This document shows, piece by piece, positions 1 to 11,680 of a DNA stretch of 64,000 nucleotides. The first letter of the stretch is position 1, and each line of letters opens with the position of its first letter. The notes under the pieces are model-generated. The model did not search any database. It saw only the letters and a list, made by a program, of their open reading frames with translations, and was not told the DNA's origin. This DNA comes from Ctena decussata (Eukaryota > Mollusca > Bivalvia > Lucinida > Lucinidae): the NCBI GenBank assembly GCA_963989385.1, contig OZ022501.1, forward strand, positions 1,064,001 to 1,128,000, read 5' to 3'. The translations under genes and the position numbers were made by a program.

Positions 1-120
1 AGAAATCAGGATGAATGTTTCTTTATTTTATTTATGATTTTTTATCACCTGGACCAAAAATGAATAGGACCGAAATGATATCAATAGCTTCATTTGTTTG
101 ACAAATGAGCAGATTTGTTA

Positions 121-452
121 AGCGCGGTGGCTCAGTGGTTAGTGCACTTGACTCTGAAACCAGAGGTCGTGGGTTCGAATCCCGCCAGAGGCGAAATCTT
201 CCTATGTCCGAACACGTTTTTCTAGCATCATTTGCAGGGATGATGCTAACAAGTGTGCCGTCCTTCGGATCGAACTTTAACTGGAGCCCCCCTGTGCAGG
301 GAGAGTCATCCCCTGTGCAGGTTAAAGATCCCTACTATCGCTACATGGCTATATGTAGGCTTTCATCCTGCAACACCGGAGTGTACAAAAGTTCACCGTC
401 TGTGTCCCCTTTGGCGGTTAAGGCGTGAATGGAAAAGAGAAAGAAAGAAAAA
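121..452 (+). repeat. tRNA-derived SINE with poly-purine tail
   Basis: A box A match (TGGCTCAGTGG, 128-138) and a perfect box B (GGTTCGAATCC, 172-182) are spaced as in a tRNA. The 5' and 3' acceptor strands do not pair, so this is a SINE head rather than a tRNA gene. The body runs through a segment beginning GTGCCGTCCTTCGGAT, which resembles conserved central domains of metazoan SINEs, and ends in an A/G-rich tail near 430-452. The ends are approximate. Confidence 0.6.
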
Positions 453-2294
453 AGCAGTTCGTTCTCCCACCGTCTGCCAATTTTCGGCCGGTACGAATCG
501 GCTAGGTGCGAAACTACTGTGTATGCCGCCACTCCCGGTTTTCGACGATCAAATTGTGTCCGTTGTGATTTCAAAGTACACTGAATATCCAGAACCCAAC
601 TTATCATTCTAAATGACCAAACAGTCTTTTCTTTCTCAACACCAGAGCAATCTTTTCCATAGACACTTATGGCGAGTTGACAGAGGAGGCATATTTGATC
701 ACATGACCTGTCAACTTTTGGTAACCACACCTCCCAGTTTCCGACGATAGAAAATCGGTAATGTAATATTCGTCATGAAATGAAAAGGAACAGTTAGAGA
801 ATGTGGTTATGTTATTGCACAGTGTTTCTGATTTTAGCAGATGGGTTTATAATTTTCTTGCTCCTCCGAAAAAATGCAGTGCATTGAGTTTACGTGACCT
901 ACTCCTAAACATATTTTGTTCATTGCGAAAAGGAGCCATTGCATAAGTGGGCGGGGCCTTAGTTTATTACTCTATTTGTATTGGTCGAATGCACCTACTG
1001 ACGAGTTTGATTTTAGATGGTTTACATTTTAATAGCATTATGCCCTAGCAACTCCTGGGCTAATCTCGGAACTGCTCACATCGTCGAAAACCGAGTGTGG
1101 CCGAATTCCGGGTGCTTGGCCATACGAAATCAGTTGATATGTGAAAAACATGGAGACAAGAATTTCTACAGTAGAATTTGGTTTGCGCATGTCCTTAACA
1201 AAGAACAACGACAGGTTCATTACCTATATAAAATAAATTGCAGCTTAACGACTGTCCACTGAAAATATTTGCACAGACAGCGACTTTTGTGGCCTTGATC
1301 TTCGCGCAGTTTTCATTATTCGGATGTCTTCGGAAACTCACAAACCGCAACGTACTAAAAATGTTCCTATGTCCCGACACAGAAAGCGGTCTCTCGAAGG
1401 ACAGGCGCTTGAAGTTTTATGCTAATGATGCCGCCAAATATCCAGACTAAGAGTTATTTTGAAGAAATGTCCAGGTGTGCAAGCATGTGTTCAGACTCCA
1501 TTACGGTCTCCAATTTCCGGTGTATCAACGTCGCACAGCAACGTCATCAGGTTCTATTACGGGAAAAGTGAAGTGATTCTGCAGATAACGATCCTCTTAT
1601 ATGTACAGCTTCCTACTCTGTCCAATCATCAAACAACAAAATCGCCGATCAGACTATGCGGATGCGCAAGCTAATCTGCATCTTTGTTGTTCGGAAAGTT
1701 AGTACATATAGGCCTCAGTCAACAAATTAAAATTTTACGCCAACGCTACTGCGCAGTTTTGACGTTGTTGACGCGAAAATCATGACGTCATTTTCATCAT
1801 GTTTGCTTCAAGTTTTCACTCGTAAGAAACGTTTTGACCGAAATTAGGACAAACAAAATATTGTAAATACATGGAAACAGTGATTCAACGACATTGGTTA
1901 TACGTGTATCTAAAAGAGTAATTGAATGATTTCGCTGATGTGTGATTTTCAAACAAGCGTACAAGCACATGCTCAGTTGGCGCAGCACAGTAAACCGGAA
2001 ACTGGACACCGTAATGGCGACGAGATTTTGAGGCAAACTTTGAATTCAGGATTACAGCACCGCATAGACCATAACTGAACAAATTTATCATGTTTATAGA
2101 TACATTTTGAAACGATGTTTACAGGTAAGAAGTTTGCTTTTGTTGGGGTGTTTCTAACTGGCAGTTTTAGCAGTCCAAAAAATCGACCTTGTTTGCTTGC
2201 ATACCTGGTCATTTTTTATGAAATGGACTATAGACTGCGTCAAGTTTAAAGGGTTTTGAGTTGTTTTTTAAGCATAGAACTTCAAGCACCTGTG
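453..2294. other. No gene seen; AT-rich spacer
   Basis: No ORF here has a recognisable domain, and the short ORFs overlap on both strands without codon structure. One perfect CRE-like TGACGTCA lies at 1783-1790. An imperfect 10-bp inverted repeat at 2280-2301 spans the point where the fold-back nest begins. Confidence 0.5.
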
Positions 2295-2343
2295 CTCGAA
2301 GCGATCGGGTATGAAACCCACCACCCGCACCCGCATTCAAAAC

Positions 2344-2451
2344 GGAATCAGGACAACTCGCCCCAAAGACAACTCGCCCCAAGACAACTCGCCCCACAAA
2401 AATCTCGCCCCAAGACAACTCGCCCCACTTTCAGAAGACAACTCGCCCCAC
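2344..2451 (+). repeat. Left arm array of GACAACTCGCCCCA units
   Basis: Five copies of a 14-bp GC-rich unit and one degenerate copy (AATCTCGCCCCA), separated by 1-10 bp. The same array in the same order, with the same degenerate unit, appears inverted at 12491-12600. The match of order and spacing shows that the two are arms of one element and not independent satellites. Confidence 0.85.
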
Positions 2452-2531
2452 ATTCTCAGACATGTAGTGAAACTGCTCCACGACCGGAGGAATGACAGGC
2501 ACGACAACCGTGCAGATAGCGAGACAAGAAA

Positions 2532-5500
2532 TATGAGATGATCAATCTGTATCTTGTGGAAGAATCAGATTGATCATCTCATCACAGCTCTACCTGACGG
2601 TGGTAACCGGATCCAATGTGTAGAAGTCAAGGGAGAGAAGCCACTTCTCCTGATATCTGTATACATGCCGTGTAGGGGTATTGCGGATAATACAGTGGAT
2701 TATGCCGAAGTTGTTGACCAACTGTCAGAGATCCTGACTCGATATAGTGCTACACATCAGGTGATTATTGGTGGAGATATGAACGAGGACTTGACCTCCA
2801 GCTCAGTTAGTACCAGAACCCAGTGTCTCCGAGATCTCATTAGTGAGTACAAACTACAGATGCAGATAACCGAACCTACATTTGTCAATGCTAAAGGAGT
2901 GGAAGTTTCTACAATAGACTATTTCTTTTACGATTTGGCCCTGTTAAACAGGATAGTGTCAGTTGAAAGGCTGGATACAGTGATAAGCAATATATCAGAT
3001 CATTACCCAATTGAGCTCTCAATGCTGTTTTCCTTTGACTACGTCAGTACATCAGAAGATAAAGGTATCCCTAAACCAGCAAGGACTAATTGGAAAAAAG
3101 TTGATACAGATTTGTATGCCGCCTTAGTGCAAGAAAGATTGGCTTGTATACCTACAAGTGCTAATACCGTTTATGACCTTGAGAAGGCTGTTACGGCTAT
3201 GAACCATGTGCTGGCTGAGTGTGCCAGTGAGTCTGCTCCCAGAAGACAGCGCAGAGCTAGAAAAGCAAAGCTAAGGACATGGACGCCTGAAATACGAAGT
3301 GCAATTACAGACAAGAAGAAAGCATTCTATCTATGGAAGGCTGCAGGTAAACCACAGAGTGAGGGTGACCCACTCCTTGACCAAAAGAAGCTGACAACAA
3401 AAGTCTTGCGGCAGCTGTGTAGACGGGAGAAGGCCCACCAGTACATGCAGGAGAAGCAGGAGATTCTGGATGCCAAGAGTCATGACACAGCTCTATTCTA
3501 TAAGTTGATCAACAAGCAGCGTGGTAAACTCGGCGCCTGTGTGAATGAGTTACATGTTGGTGAGTCAACATTTAGATTAGACGGTGAGATACTTGATGGG
3601 TGGAGGAAGCATTTTGGTGAGCTGGCCACGCAGTCATCAAATCCACTGTTTGATGAGAAGTACAATGGTCTTGTTGAGAAGGAGTTGTTAGAGATCAAAG
3701 ACATATGTGATACATTGAGCGCCCAGTATGAAGCTGTGACTGAGCAAGAAATAATTGATGCTTTGAGCTCCTTGAATAGGGGTAAAGCGGCCGATATTTA
3801 CGGTCTGACTACAGAACATCTCACATATGCTGCAAATAACCTACTACCAGTCCTCACGTCACTGATGAACAGTATCTTTGCCCTTGGTGAACTACCTGAC
3901 TCCCTAAAGTTAGGATTGCTCACGCCAGTCTTCAAGAAAAAAGGGTCCAGCTTGGATGCAAAGAACTATCGAGGGATCACCATCCTACCAATCCTGTCAA
4001 AACTTCTTGAAAGTGTGTTACGCGTGAGAATAGAGCCCTATGTTGAGGCGACGCAGAACAGCATGCAGCGTGGTTTTACAAAGAACTCTTCCCCAATGAA
4101 TTGTTCCTTGATTCTTGAGGAGTACATCCGGGAGAACAGAGACCTTAAGAAGGACACCTATATTGCTTTTCTGGACGCCAAAGCTGCGTTTGACGTTGTT
4201 AACCATTCAAGCCTGATGAGGAAGTTGTTCCATATTGGAGTAGAAGGTGTTACGTGGAACTTGATACATAGTCTCCATAGAGAAGCTAGGACAGTTGTAC
4301 GCTGGTGTGGCGAGACGTCCGAGCCTTTTGAGATATGTCAGGGAGTCCGTCAAGGTGGAGTACTCAGTACTGACCTATATAAGATTTATTCTAATCCCTT
4401 GTTGGACCGGGTTACCAGTCTGTTGATTGGGGGCATGGTGGGCGAGGTAATCTGTGCAGCCCCGGCATGCGCCGACGATGTGACCTTTATCAGCGACAAT
4501 AAAGAAGGGCTGCAGGTGCTTGTCGATGAGGGAAGTGACTATAGCAGGATGGAGCGTTACCTTCTGCAGCCAGTCAAGAGTGTGGTTATGCCGGTTCCAG
4601 GGAAAGTAAGAAAATCTATTGATCTAGCTGATTTCACTTGGACTATTAATGGTGAGCCGATGCCTATTGTTCAAGAAACAACGCACATGGGTATAAAGCG
4701 TTCAGCCATCTCTAATGAACCTACGGTAGAAGAAAACATAAAGAAAGCCAGGAAAACTATGTACAGTTTGATGGGCCCAGGGTTGCATGGATATAATGGC
4801 CTTGACCCCGAGACGTCGGTTCAGCTTTACCAAGTGTATGTGTTACCAATATTAGTCTACGGTCTAGAAGTTGTCCTTCCAGAACAGAAACTGGTGGATA
4901 TGTTAGAACGTATGAATAAAAAGTTTCTTAAGCATATTCTGAGTCTTCCGAATACAACAGCGGATTCAGCAGTATATATTCTAACTGGGACTATACCCAT
5001 TGAAGGAGTGATCCATAAGCGTGCCCTTTCCCTGTTCGGCAATGTTTGTCGGCTAGAAGAGAGTTCTACAGAGCGGCAGCTGGCGATAAGGCAATTGACA
5101 GTCAAGAGCCACACTAGTCGTAGCTGGTTTATTGCCCTTAAGAAACTCCTGGTGAAATACGAGCTTCCGGATCCACTGGAACTGCTGGAACATCCCCCTA
5201 CTAAGTATTCGTGGAAGCGCAGAGTAAACAAACAGATAAACGTGTACTGGACTAACCTTATTAAAGATCGTGCCAGTCTTTATCCCAGCCTGAAGTTTCT
5301 AGTAGTGGATAACTACGCATATGGGAAAGTACATCATTTGTTGAAGTCTTCCGGGAGTGCTAGAGAGATCCATCGTATACATACAAAACTCAAGGTTGCT
5401 ACCGGGACCTACATATTGCAGACAAACAGGGCGTCATTTAACCAGAATAAGGTAGACCCAACGTGTATGTTGTGCAAGGATGGCGAAGAATCCCTACAGC

Positions 5501-6073
5501 ATTTCCTGCTTGACTGTACTGTGCTCTCCCCGGTACGAAACCCTATTATGAACTGTATAATCGAAGCTTGTAGTGGCTTATGTAATCCTGCTTGTGACAT
5601 TAATACCCTGCTGAAGCTAGTTATAGACTGTAGTGCGCTAATAGACACTAACAATCACAACTATGAACTGTCAAACATTGAATTTCAAACACGAAGATTG
5701 TGCTTTGCTCTGGACTGTGAACGGTTTAAGAGGCTGGCATTGATACCCCGACGTAACAGAATGGTGAATCCTAAGAGGTAGCTCCGTGGCATATCCTAGC
5801 AGGGTTGGTCTAATGATTAGTTTTTATAAGAAGTTTTAGAGACTGATAGCCAGAGACTTTTATGTCCTTTTTAATACCTACAAACTGTTTTTAACTCTGT
5901 GAGAGAACTGTACATATTCATAAACTGTAAATAGGGTGATGGGAGAGTTCATCATTTTAGAATAATAATTTTACGCGACAGTCAGCTATATCAACACGAT
6001 TTGTTCAACTCGTCAACGAGGTGTCCCAACACTGGGAGAACTTATGTCAACAACAACAACAATATGGCGGTAA
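2532..6073 (+). mobile_element. Non-LTR retrotransposon (LINE), 5'-truncated
   Basis: The element consists of the polymerase ORF (2554-5781), a 3' UTR and a CAA-rich tail (CAACAACAACAACAATATGGCGG). A possible 8-bp target duplication ACAAGAAA lies at 2524-2531 and 6074-6081. The last ~150 bp also occur alone in ATG4 intron 1 (about 26650-26800), which supports the 3' boundary. A 17-bp perfect inverted repeat (2533-2549 and 2566-2582) sits at the 5' junction. Confidence 0.7.
2554..5781 (+). CDS. LINE polyprotein: AP endonuclease (partial), reverse transcriptase, CCHC finger
   Basis: The ORF encodes the protein that nicks target DNA and copies the LINE RNA at the nick. It is open for 1075 codons. 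Endonuclease motifs are GGDMN (73-77) and SDH (148-150). The family usually has about 70 more residues before these, so the endonuclease N-terminus is missing. Reverse transcriptase motifs are FLDAKAAFD (539-547), GVRQGGVLS, and ADD (640-642). A zinc-binding C-x2-C-x8-H-x4-C lies at 971-988. There is no ATG at the 5' end of the frame; the open frame begins at a TTG beside the junction palindrome, and the first in-frame ATG is at 2665. The absence of stops suggests a recent insertion, yet the truncated endonuclease makes activity unlikely. The clade (CR1-, RTE- or Daphne-like) was not resolved. Confidence 0.85.
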   Translation: MWKNQIDHLITALPDGGNRIQCVEVKGEKPLLLISVYMPCRGIADNTVDYAEVVDQLSEILTRYSATHQVIIGGDMNEDLTSSSVSTRTQCLRDLISEYKLQMQITEPTFVNAKGVEVSTIDYFFYDLALLNRIVSVERLDTVISNISDHYPIELSMLFSFDYVSTSEDKGIPKPARTNWKKVDTDLYAALVQERLACIPTSANTVYDLEKAVTAMNHVLAECASESAPRRQRRARKAKLRTWTPEIRSAITDKKKAFYLWKAAGKPQSEGDPLLDQKKLTTKVLRQLCRREKAHQYMQEKQEILDAKSHDTALFYKLINKQRGKLGACVNELHVGESTFRLDGEILDGWRKHFGELATQSSNPLFDEKYNGLVEKELLEIKDICDTLSAQYEAVTEQEIIDALSSLNRGKAADIYGLTTEHLTYAANNLLPVLTSLMNSIFALGELPDSLKLGLLTPVFKKKGSSLDAKNYRGITILPILSKLLESVLRVRIEPYVEATQNSMQRGFTKNSSPMNCSLILEEYIRENRDLKKDTYIAFLDAKAAFDVVNHSSLMRKLFHIGVEGVTWNLIHSLHREARTVVRWCGETSEPFEICQGVRQGGVLSTDLYKIYSNPLLDRVTSLLIGGMVGEVICAAPACADDVTFISDNKEGLQVLVDEGSDYSRMERYLLQPVKSVVMPVPGKVRKSIDLADFTWTINGEPMPIVQETTHMGIKRSAISNEPTVEENIKKARKTMYSLMGPGLHGYNGLDPETSVQLYQVYVLPILVYGLEVVLPEQKLVDMLERMNKKFLKHILSLPNTTADSAVYILTGTIPIEGVIHKRALSLFGNVCRLEESSTERQLAIRQLTVKSHTSRSWFIALKKLLVKYELPDPLELLEHPPTKYSWKRRVNKQINVYWTNLIKDRASLYPSLKFLVVDNYAYGKVHHLLKSSGSAREIHRIHTKLKVATGTYILQTNRASFNQNKVDPTCMLCKDGEESLQHFLLDCTVLSPVRNPIMNCIIEACSGLCNPACDINTLLKLVIDCSALIDTNNHNYELSNIEFQTRRLCFALDCERFKRLALIPRRNRMVNPKR

Positions 6074-6081
6074 ACAAGAAA

Positions 6082-6702
6082 GCTTGACAAGATTATTACT
6101 GATATTACAAAGAATATATTACCGCCCCAGCCTATGCTGTCAAGCTACTATGTGGTGCCAAGAACCACCATTGTGGCGTAGGTAAAAATACTACATTGGC
6201 GCTGCGACAAACAAACGGAAAAGGGAAGTTTTTCGTCGGGAATCGACGAGTGTCACCAGTTTTCGCGACTCTGCAATTTTGATGCAAGGGGATAGAGACC
6301 TGCCATTTCACGTATTGAGGTAGTCTACGGGAATCGGCCAGTGATATTCAGGTGTATTAATTTGCAGACTACCGAAAACTTTGTATTTATGTAAAATATT
6401 TTTGAGAAAAAAAAGGTACAATAACAAAACAGCCTGTGTTCTACTCAAAATTGAATGCAATCTTTTGGTATTTTCTAAATTTATACTAGCAGGCTTTAAC
6501 AATTCAGAGGCTTTAAAAAAAAACTTCTTTAAAACACCTGGCCATCAATTTTCCATACTCTTTTTGTCCAAAAAAACAAAAACAAAAACAAAAAAAAAGA
6601 CAGAAACAGAAATAAATAGAAGTCAAACAAAACAATAAGCCTCTCACAAATTGTCTTCTGAGCGCGATCTAACCACTTCTCATAAGCAGGACCCCCAAAT
6701 CC
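6082..6702. other. No gene seen; spacer with A-rich tract
   Basis: This part of the 10.3-kb element lies between the LINE and the Gag-like ORF. It has an A-rich low-complexity stretch at about 6565-6635 (runs of AAAAACAAAAAC) and no recognisable coding sequence. Confidence 0.5.
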
Positions 6703-9405
6703 ATGATGTTGTCATACACTTATCAACCCGTAGCTTACGCAGGTTCAAGGAGTGTATCAGGGCACTTCCCCGCCAACATTTCTTTTCAACAAACAGGGGG
6801 AGAAAGCCAGGGGTTCTCAACAACGTACTCCATGGGAATGGTTGCGAACGAAGATAGTGAAATCAAGGGGCGACCCACAACAGGGTATGCCCCACACATG
6901 ACAGCCAGCATGCTCCATCCTGAAGAAATACAGCTACCAGCTTATGGAGGCTTCAGCCAAGGCAGTTCCAGCTTCCACGAGTCATAACAAGATGTTGGCA
7001 GTGACAAAACTTGGGGCCAGCTACGACAGGGATGGACTGTGCCTGCAGACCACAGTGTGTGGTATCCAGATGTCATGGTGGAGCGAGGATTAAGCCAGTC
7101 TCAGCAGTTCACCACCAGGTTAGAGACTGATTATGGAGTTTCACAGGGACAACCGCAAGCAGGTGTTGCCCCGCCTTATTTCCAAGTTCCACAGGGACAG
7201 CCGCAAGGAGGCTTTGCCCCAAGTGTATTTCAGCAGGGACAGTCTCAGGTAGGGTCTGCCCCAAGCCTATTTCAACAGGGACATCCCGATGGAAGGTTTG
7301 CCCCGCATGCTTTCCAGCAGACACAAACATCTACGCTGCCGTTTAAACCTGAGTGGTTGCCAAAATCTCTCAACTTTAATCAGTCAGAAACTTGGACAGA
7401 TTTTTACAGGAAATTTGACAACTATGCCAAAGACAAGCATTGGTCTTCACATGAGTGCAAGTCACACTTGACGTATGTGCTGAGCGGAAAAGCTGCAGAA
7501 TTCTTGGGCATCCTAAACAAACAGGCACCAGATCTTCCTTATTATGATTTGATAATCAGGATGGAGAGATTTATGGAAGCTGAAGAACGCTTAGGACGAG
7601 TCTGTAAAAATCAGTGCATTTACGATCAACAGAGTTTGGCTGATATGTCTAGCTTAATGGAATGCGGAAACACCTACAGTACTTGTGAAACCCCACTGTA
7701 TCAGTGTGATGAAAATCCAGCATGGTCCACTCAAATACAAGGATCACAACATAACTCGCCATGCAGGGAGCCCCGTCATCTGAAACAGGAAAAATATGTA
7801 AATTACAGGGGCCCCGAAAATACAGTTCAGTTGCCTGTTTATGAATCTTATAGTAGCTCGTTAGTCAGTAAAAGCCCAGAACAGGACAATGGAAATATCC
7901 TGCAAGGTGAAGCTGGTCTGGGAGAGAAGATGGCTCACCATGAAAACATTTGCACATCATCCGTTCATAAACAGAAAAGATATGTCACATTTAGGGGTGA
8001 CCCACAGAATGCTCAAAAGACAACAGTGGATGAAGCCACACACACTTCTGATGCTGGTAAGAAATGTATAGAAATGGCAGAAGCAAAACTTGAGGAGTCA
8101 TTCATCCGTGTTGAGGCTCAGTTGGGTAATTTAATTGAAATAATTTCAAAATCAAAGGACCTGAAATATAAAACAGCATCCTCATCAGAAGGAAAGGCAG
8201 ATTCCTCTATTGGACATTTAAATCATGGTTCACAGGGACTTTCCAAAAAGGTCTGCCCCAACAAGAAACAGATCACTTCGAAGAAGCTGAAGTTTGAAGG
8301 ATTTGAAAGAGAAGCTTCAGAATCTCAAGTCCTAGGTGTGACTCCCCTTCAAGAATACTTGAATCAACAACAGTTTATCAGGGATTGTACTGAAAGTGAA
8401 ACAAGCCACAGGCCTGAAGAAGAGCAAGTAGAAGAAATGGTAACAGCTCTAGACAATTTGAAAAGCTACGAAGAGTTTGTGGATAACATATACATGGAGA
8501 CATGTGGCGTGTCAACTCCAAAGGTGGAGACATTAAGTACCAGTCAAGAATATGAAAACTGGATCAATGAGAAGTTTGAAGAGATTTTCAACACCTTGTC
8601 TCTGTACAGCATAGAGGATGCAGTCACTTCAAATGAAGTACTTCGAATGGAACTTGCGGACATGCAACAGGAAGCTGCCATAGCAGAAAACAAGTGTAAT
8701 AGAGTAAACTTTGACAGGGCCCAAAGGGAGCCAAACAACATCTCTGACTCCAACCTTGGTGCTAGTTTTCCTAGTCCTAGTGGAGGCATAGGTCTTATCC
8801 AGCCCAAAAAGGAGAAGGGCCTAGGTACTCAAAACTGTGCTGTTACTGAGCTCTATTCGCTCAAGATAGAAGAAGGTGGAGAAGCCAATGAGACTTTGAA
8901 AGACTATGAAGCGTGGATAGATAGAATCTACGAAAGAAATTTTGGCTCATCATCACCAAAGGTAGAATCCCTTCGTTCAGCCCAAGAGTATGAGGACTGG
9001 ATAGACAATAGGGGCAGAGAGATTGAAAATAATTCCCTATTATATGCCACATACACAGATTTGAGTGGAGAAAATATTCCTTCAAGCCAGGAACCTTCAG
9101 ACATTATTCAGAACTGTCTAGATAGCATTACCCGCATTCAAGAAATTCAGGGTAAAGCAGGTATCCAGGCAGATGTCAGCTGTCGAGAGAATCAGGACAA
9201 GGCAGGTATCAGCTATCGAGAGAGTCAGGACAAGGCAGATGTCAGCTGTCGAGAGATTCAGGACAAGGCAGATGTCAGCTGTCGAGAGATTCAGGACAAG
9301 GCAAGAAAAATACTACAGACACTCACCTTACTTGAATATCTACGTTCTTGTCCCAGATCCAGAACAGATGTCGCCCCAATTTTGTATACTTCGTCCGGAA
9401 ATTAA
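6703..9405 (+). pseudogene. Retrotransposon Gag-like ORF with one in-frame stop
   Basis: One frame is open from ATG 6703 to the stop at 9403-9405 except for a single TAA at 6985-6987; 788 codons are open after it (first ATG there is 7075). A 14-residue unit of the type QGQPQGGFAPSVFQ repeats about four times near the start of the long part. A region beginning TWTDFYRKFDNYAKDKHWSS and reaching about residue 175 resembles the Gag capsid domain of Ty3-type elements in molluscs. Two later blocks of about 55 residues, each with PKVE and a YE-x-WI motif, are related to each other. The C-terminus has a tandem 11-residue repeat (QDKADVSCREI). No zinc knuckle, protease, polymerase or LTR was found nearby. 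It may be a dead Gag, a spliced gene whose intron contains the TAA, or a captured gene. Function is unknown. Confidence 0.55.
9165..9305 (+). repeat. 33-bp tandem repeat inside the Gag-like ORF
   Basis: About four copies of a 33-bp unit containing CAGATGTCAGCTGTCGAGAG lie at the 3' end of the ORF. The length is a multiple of three, so copy-number change keeps the frame. Two reading frames are open across it, which is a by-product of the repeat. Confidence 0.85.
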
Positions 9406-10005
9406 ACTTGGACACTGGGAAGTCGACCTGTCACTTGAGCCTATGAATAGGCTTATTTCTATACAGAGAGCTATGCTGAGTAGTTCAAGTTGTTCCGTCA
9501 TAGGGAACAGTAGATGTCTCCAGCCGTTCATTGTTTGAAAATGACTTGATCGTTTTTATGGATCGGGTATGAAACCCACCACCCGCACACGCACCCGTGC
9601 TCAAAACCCACCACCGGAAATTTTAGCGGCGACCTTTGAGGTATAAATAAAAGTTTAATCCTAGGTTTTTGTGGTTATATATATGGGGGTTGGTATGACA
9701 GATTAGGTTTTAAGACAAAAAAGGGAAGTATTGCAATTCCGGGGGTATGAAACCCACCACTCGCCACAGGGAGATTTCTATTGGTTATTTCCATTAATAA
9801 CTTTATTAACTGAGATGAGTTTCCTTAATTGTTACTATTTCGACTTTTTCATCAAAACCTCGCCAATTTCGTTTGACAATATTATGAAAATAATAATATA
9901 TAGAGAAATAAACGACTTTTTCTGAAACTAATTTTCGTTCTAAATAAAAAATAGATATCCATTACGGCATTTAGCTATACAGAGAAACCGCAACGCACGG
10001 TACTC

Positions 10006-10723
10006 GGACAAAATGGACCATGGACAAAACGGACCAGACAAAACGGACCACGGTTAGGACAAAACGGACCACGTTTCAGGACAAAACAGACCACGTTACA
10101 GGACACAACGGACCACATTTCAGGACCAGACGGACCACGCTAGAAGACAAATTAGACCATTAATTGATGCCAGTTAAATGATGAAAGAATATATAAAATT
10201 CCAAAGACTGTGTTTAACATGGACCACTGTCCATGATCTCAACTTTATTTGGTTGTCGCAATCATTTAGGCACAACTCAATGACTTCAATTTAAATAGTT
10301 ACCAAGTTAATGCATCTTGATAATTATTAAAATAATGAGTTGTGTTCAGATAATCATGACGATAACAGCAAACAAGAAAACAAATTTGATTCAACAAAAT
10401 AACACATTCAACCAGTAGAATAAATATGGATTTATTCTAGTTTTAATACGTTGATAAAGGGGTATTTTTTTATCTTTGTTTGTTGCAACTTAAATGAAAC
10501 ATGCCGCAAATTCCCAAGTTTAAGGGAAGATCTTTAATTTAATTTAAATTCAGATTCATGTAAAGATGGTCAGGCATGTCTAAAAACATGGTCCGTTATG
10601 TCCTGAAACGTGGTCCGTTTTTTGTCCTTAAACGTGGTCCGTTTCGTCCTGAACTTGGTCCGTTTTGTCCTGAGCGTGATCCGTTTTGTCCGTGGTCCGT
10701 TTTGGACGTGGTCCATTATGTCC
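10006..10723. mobile_element. Small fold-back with GGACAAAACGGACCACG arrays
   Basis: The left arm (10006-10145) is a tandem array of a roughly 20-bp unit with GGACAAAACGGACCACG. The right arm (about 10585-10723) is the same array inverted. The termini match as GGACAAAATGGACCA and GGACATAATGGACCA. The 430-bp loop is AT-rich and non-coding. No clear target duplication was seen. It sits at the inner edge of the left arm of the 2.75-kb element. Confidence 0.7.
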
Positions 10724-10936
10724 CTAATTCGAAATAACGGGGATAAACAATAATTGCAGAGGGAGTCTGAGGGGTAACAGTGGCGAAACACTGACTCCTT
10801 TCATTCATTATTATTACTTGTTCAGTACTTAGAAAACTTTTATGAAGTCAAGCTCTAACCTTATACAACAGCAAAGTTACTCTCAGCATGGTACAAAACC
10901 CTGACGAAGAACATACGTCTCATGGTATGTCTGTCC

Positions 10937-10937
<1 letters not shown>

Positions 10938-10970
<33 letters not shown>
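10938..10970 (+). repeat. (CT)n microsatellite
   Basis: An uninterrupted CT dinucleotide run of about 33 bp inside the inner fold-back element. Confidence 0.95.
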
Positions 10971-10974
<4 letters not shown>

Positions 10975-11176
10975 TTCACAGACATTCGGAGTCTGTTAAA
11001 TAATGATACCTAGATACAGTTCAAGAATTGATAGATACTACAATTTTACACATGGAACACAACACGTAATACACATAATCATAAATTTCATACCTGGAGT
11101 TGACTGTGTTATGGCCAAAGATGTCTGAGGCATAATGAGAGCATAGAAGCATAGAAAATGCTGGTCGAGTAATGGA

Positions 11177-11178
<2 letters not shown>

Positions 11179-11232
<54 letters not shown>
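11179..11232 (+). repeat. (GT)n microsatellite
   Basis: An uninterrupted GT dinucleotide run of 54 bp. Open frames across it are artefacts of the repeat. Confidence 0.97.
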
Positions 11233-11234
<2 letters not shown>

Positions 11235-11619
11235 TAGCTGGCACTGTGATCACATTATGAGGAAAGAGGGAGCAGAACGCTTTGCTTGCCGTCTACGTAC
11301 GTGTCAGCGTTTCGTGGTTTCAAGTCTTACTGTGCTTCTAATGTGTCATAGGAGGACTCAAACTCCTGAAGATTTCTTCAATGTTTTCTTTCACGGCTTC
11401 CTTAGTTTGGAACTCTCCAAATGCCAACAACCACAATACAGGTTGTGTACCTCGCTCTCAGACACAATGTCAAGTGATGGGTTTCACAAACCTTGACAGG
11501 AATAATGTTGCTTTTTCATAATATACTAGAAAAAATCTTTAACCGGTTTTTGCATACATAAAGCTTATATCTACAATAATAAATAATGATAATAAAATTT
11601 TATGTATACCCAGATAGGG

Positions 11620-11680
11620 CACACTAAAATTTCGTGTGGTGGCTTTTAAGTACGGGTGCTGGTGGTGTGTTTCATACCAT
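11620..11680 (-). repeat. Isolated end of a fold-back arm
   Basis: A diverged copy of the fold-back terminus (ending GGTGTGTTTCATACC) with no partner arm nearby. It is probably an older, decayed insertion inside the loop of the 2.75-kb element. Confidence 0.55.

Noticed and set aside
121..193. Functional tRNA gene
   Set aside because: Boxes A and B are intact, but the acceptor strands do not pair and a SINE body follows.
2344..2451. Regularly spaced short repeats resembling a CRISPR array
   Set aside because: Spacers are 1-10 bp and not unique, the array is mirrored at 12491-12600 as a transposon arm, and the genome is eukaryotic.
9173..9538. Second ORF overlapping the end of the Gag-like ORF
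   Set aside because: The 33-bp repeat keeps two frames open; only the frame continuous with the Gag-like domain has upstream support.
11179..11496. 105-codon ORF beginning with alternating Cys-Val
   Set aside because: The first part is a GT microsatellite and the rest has no recognisable content.
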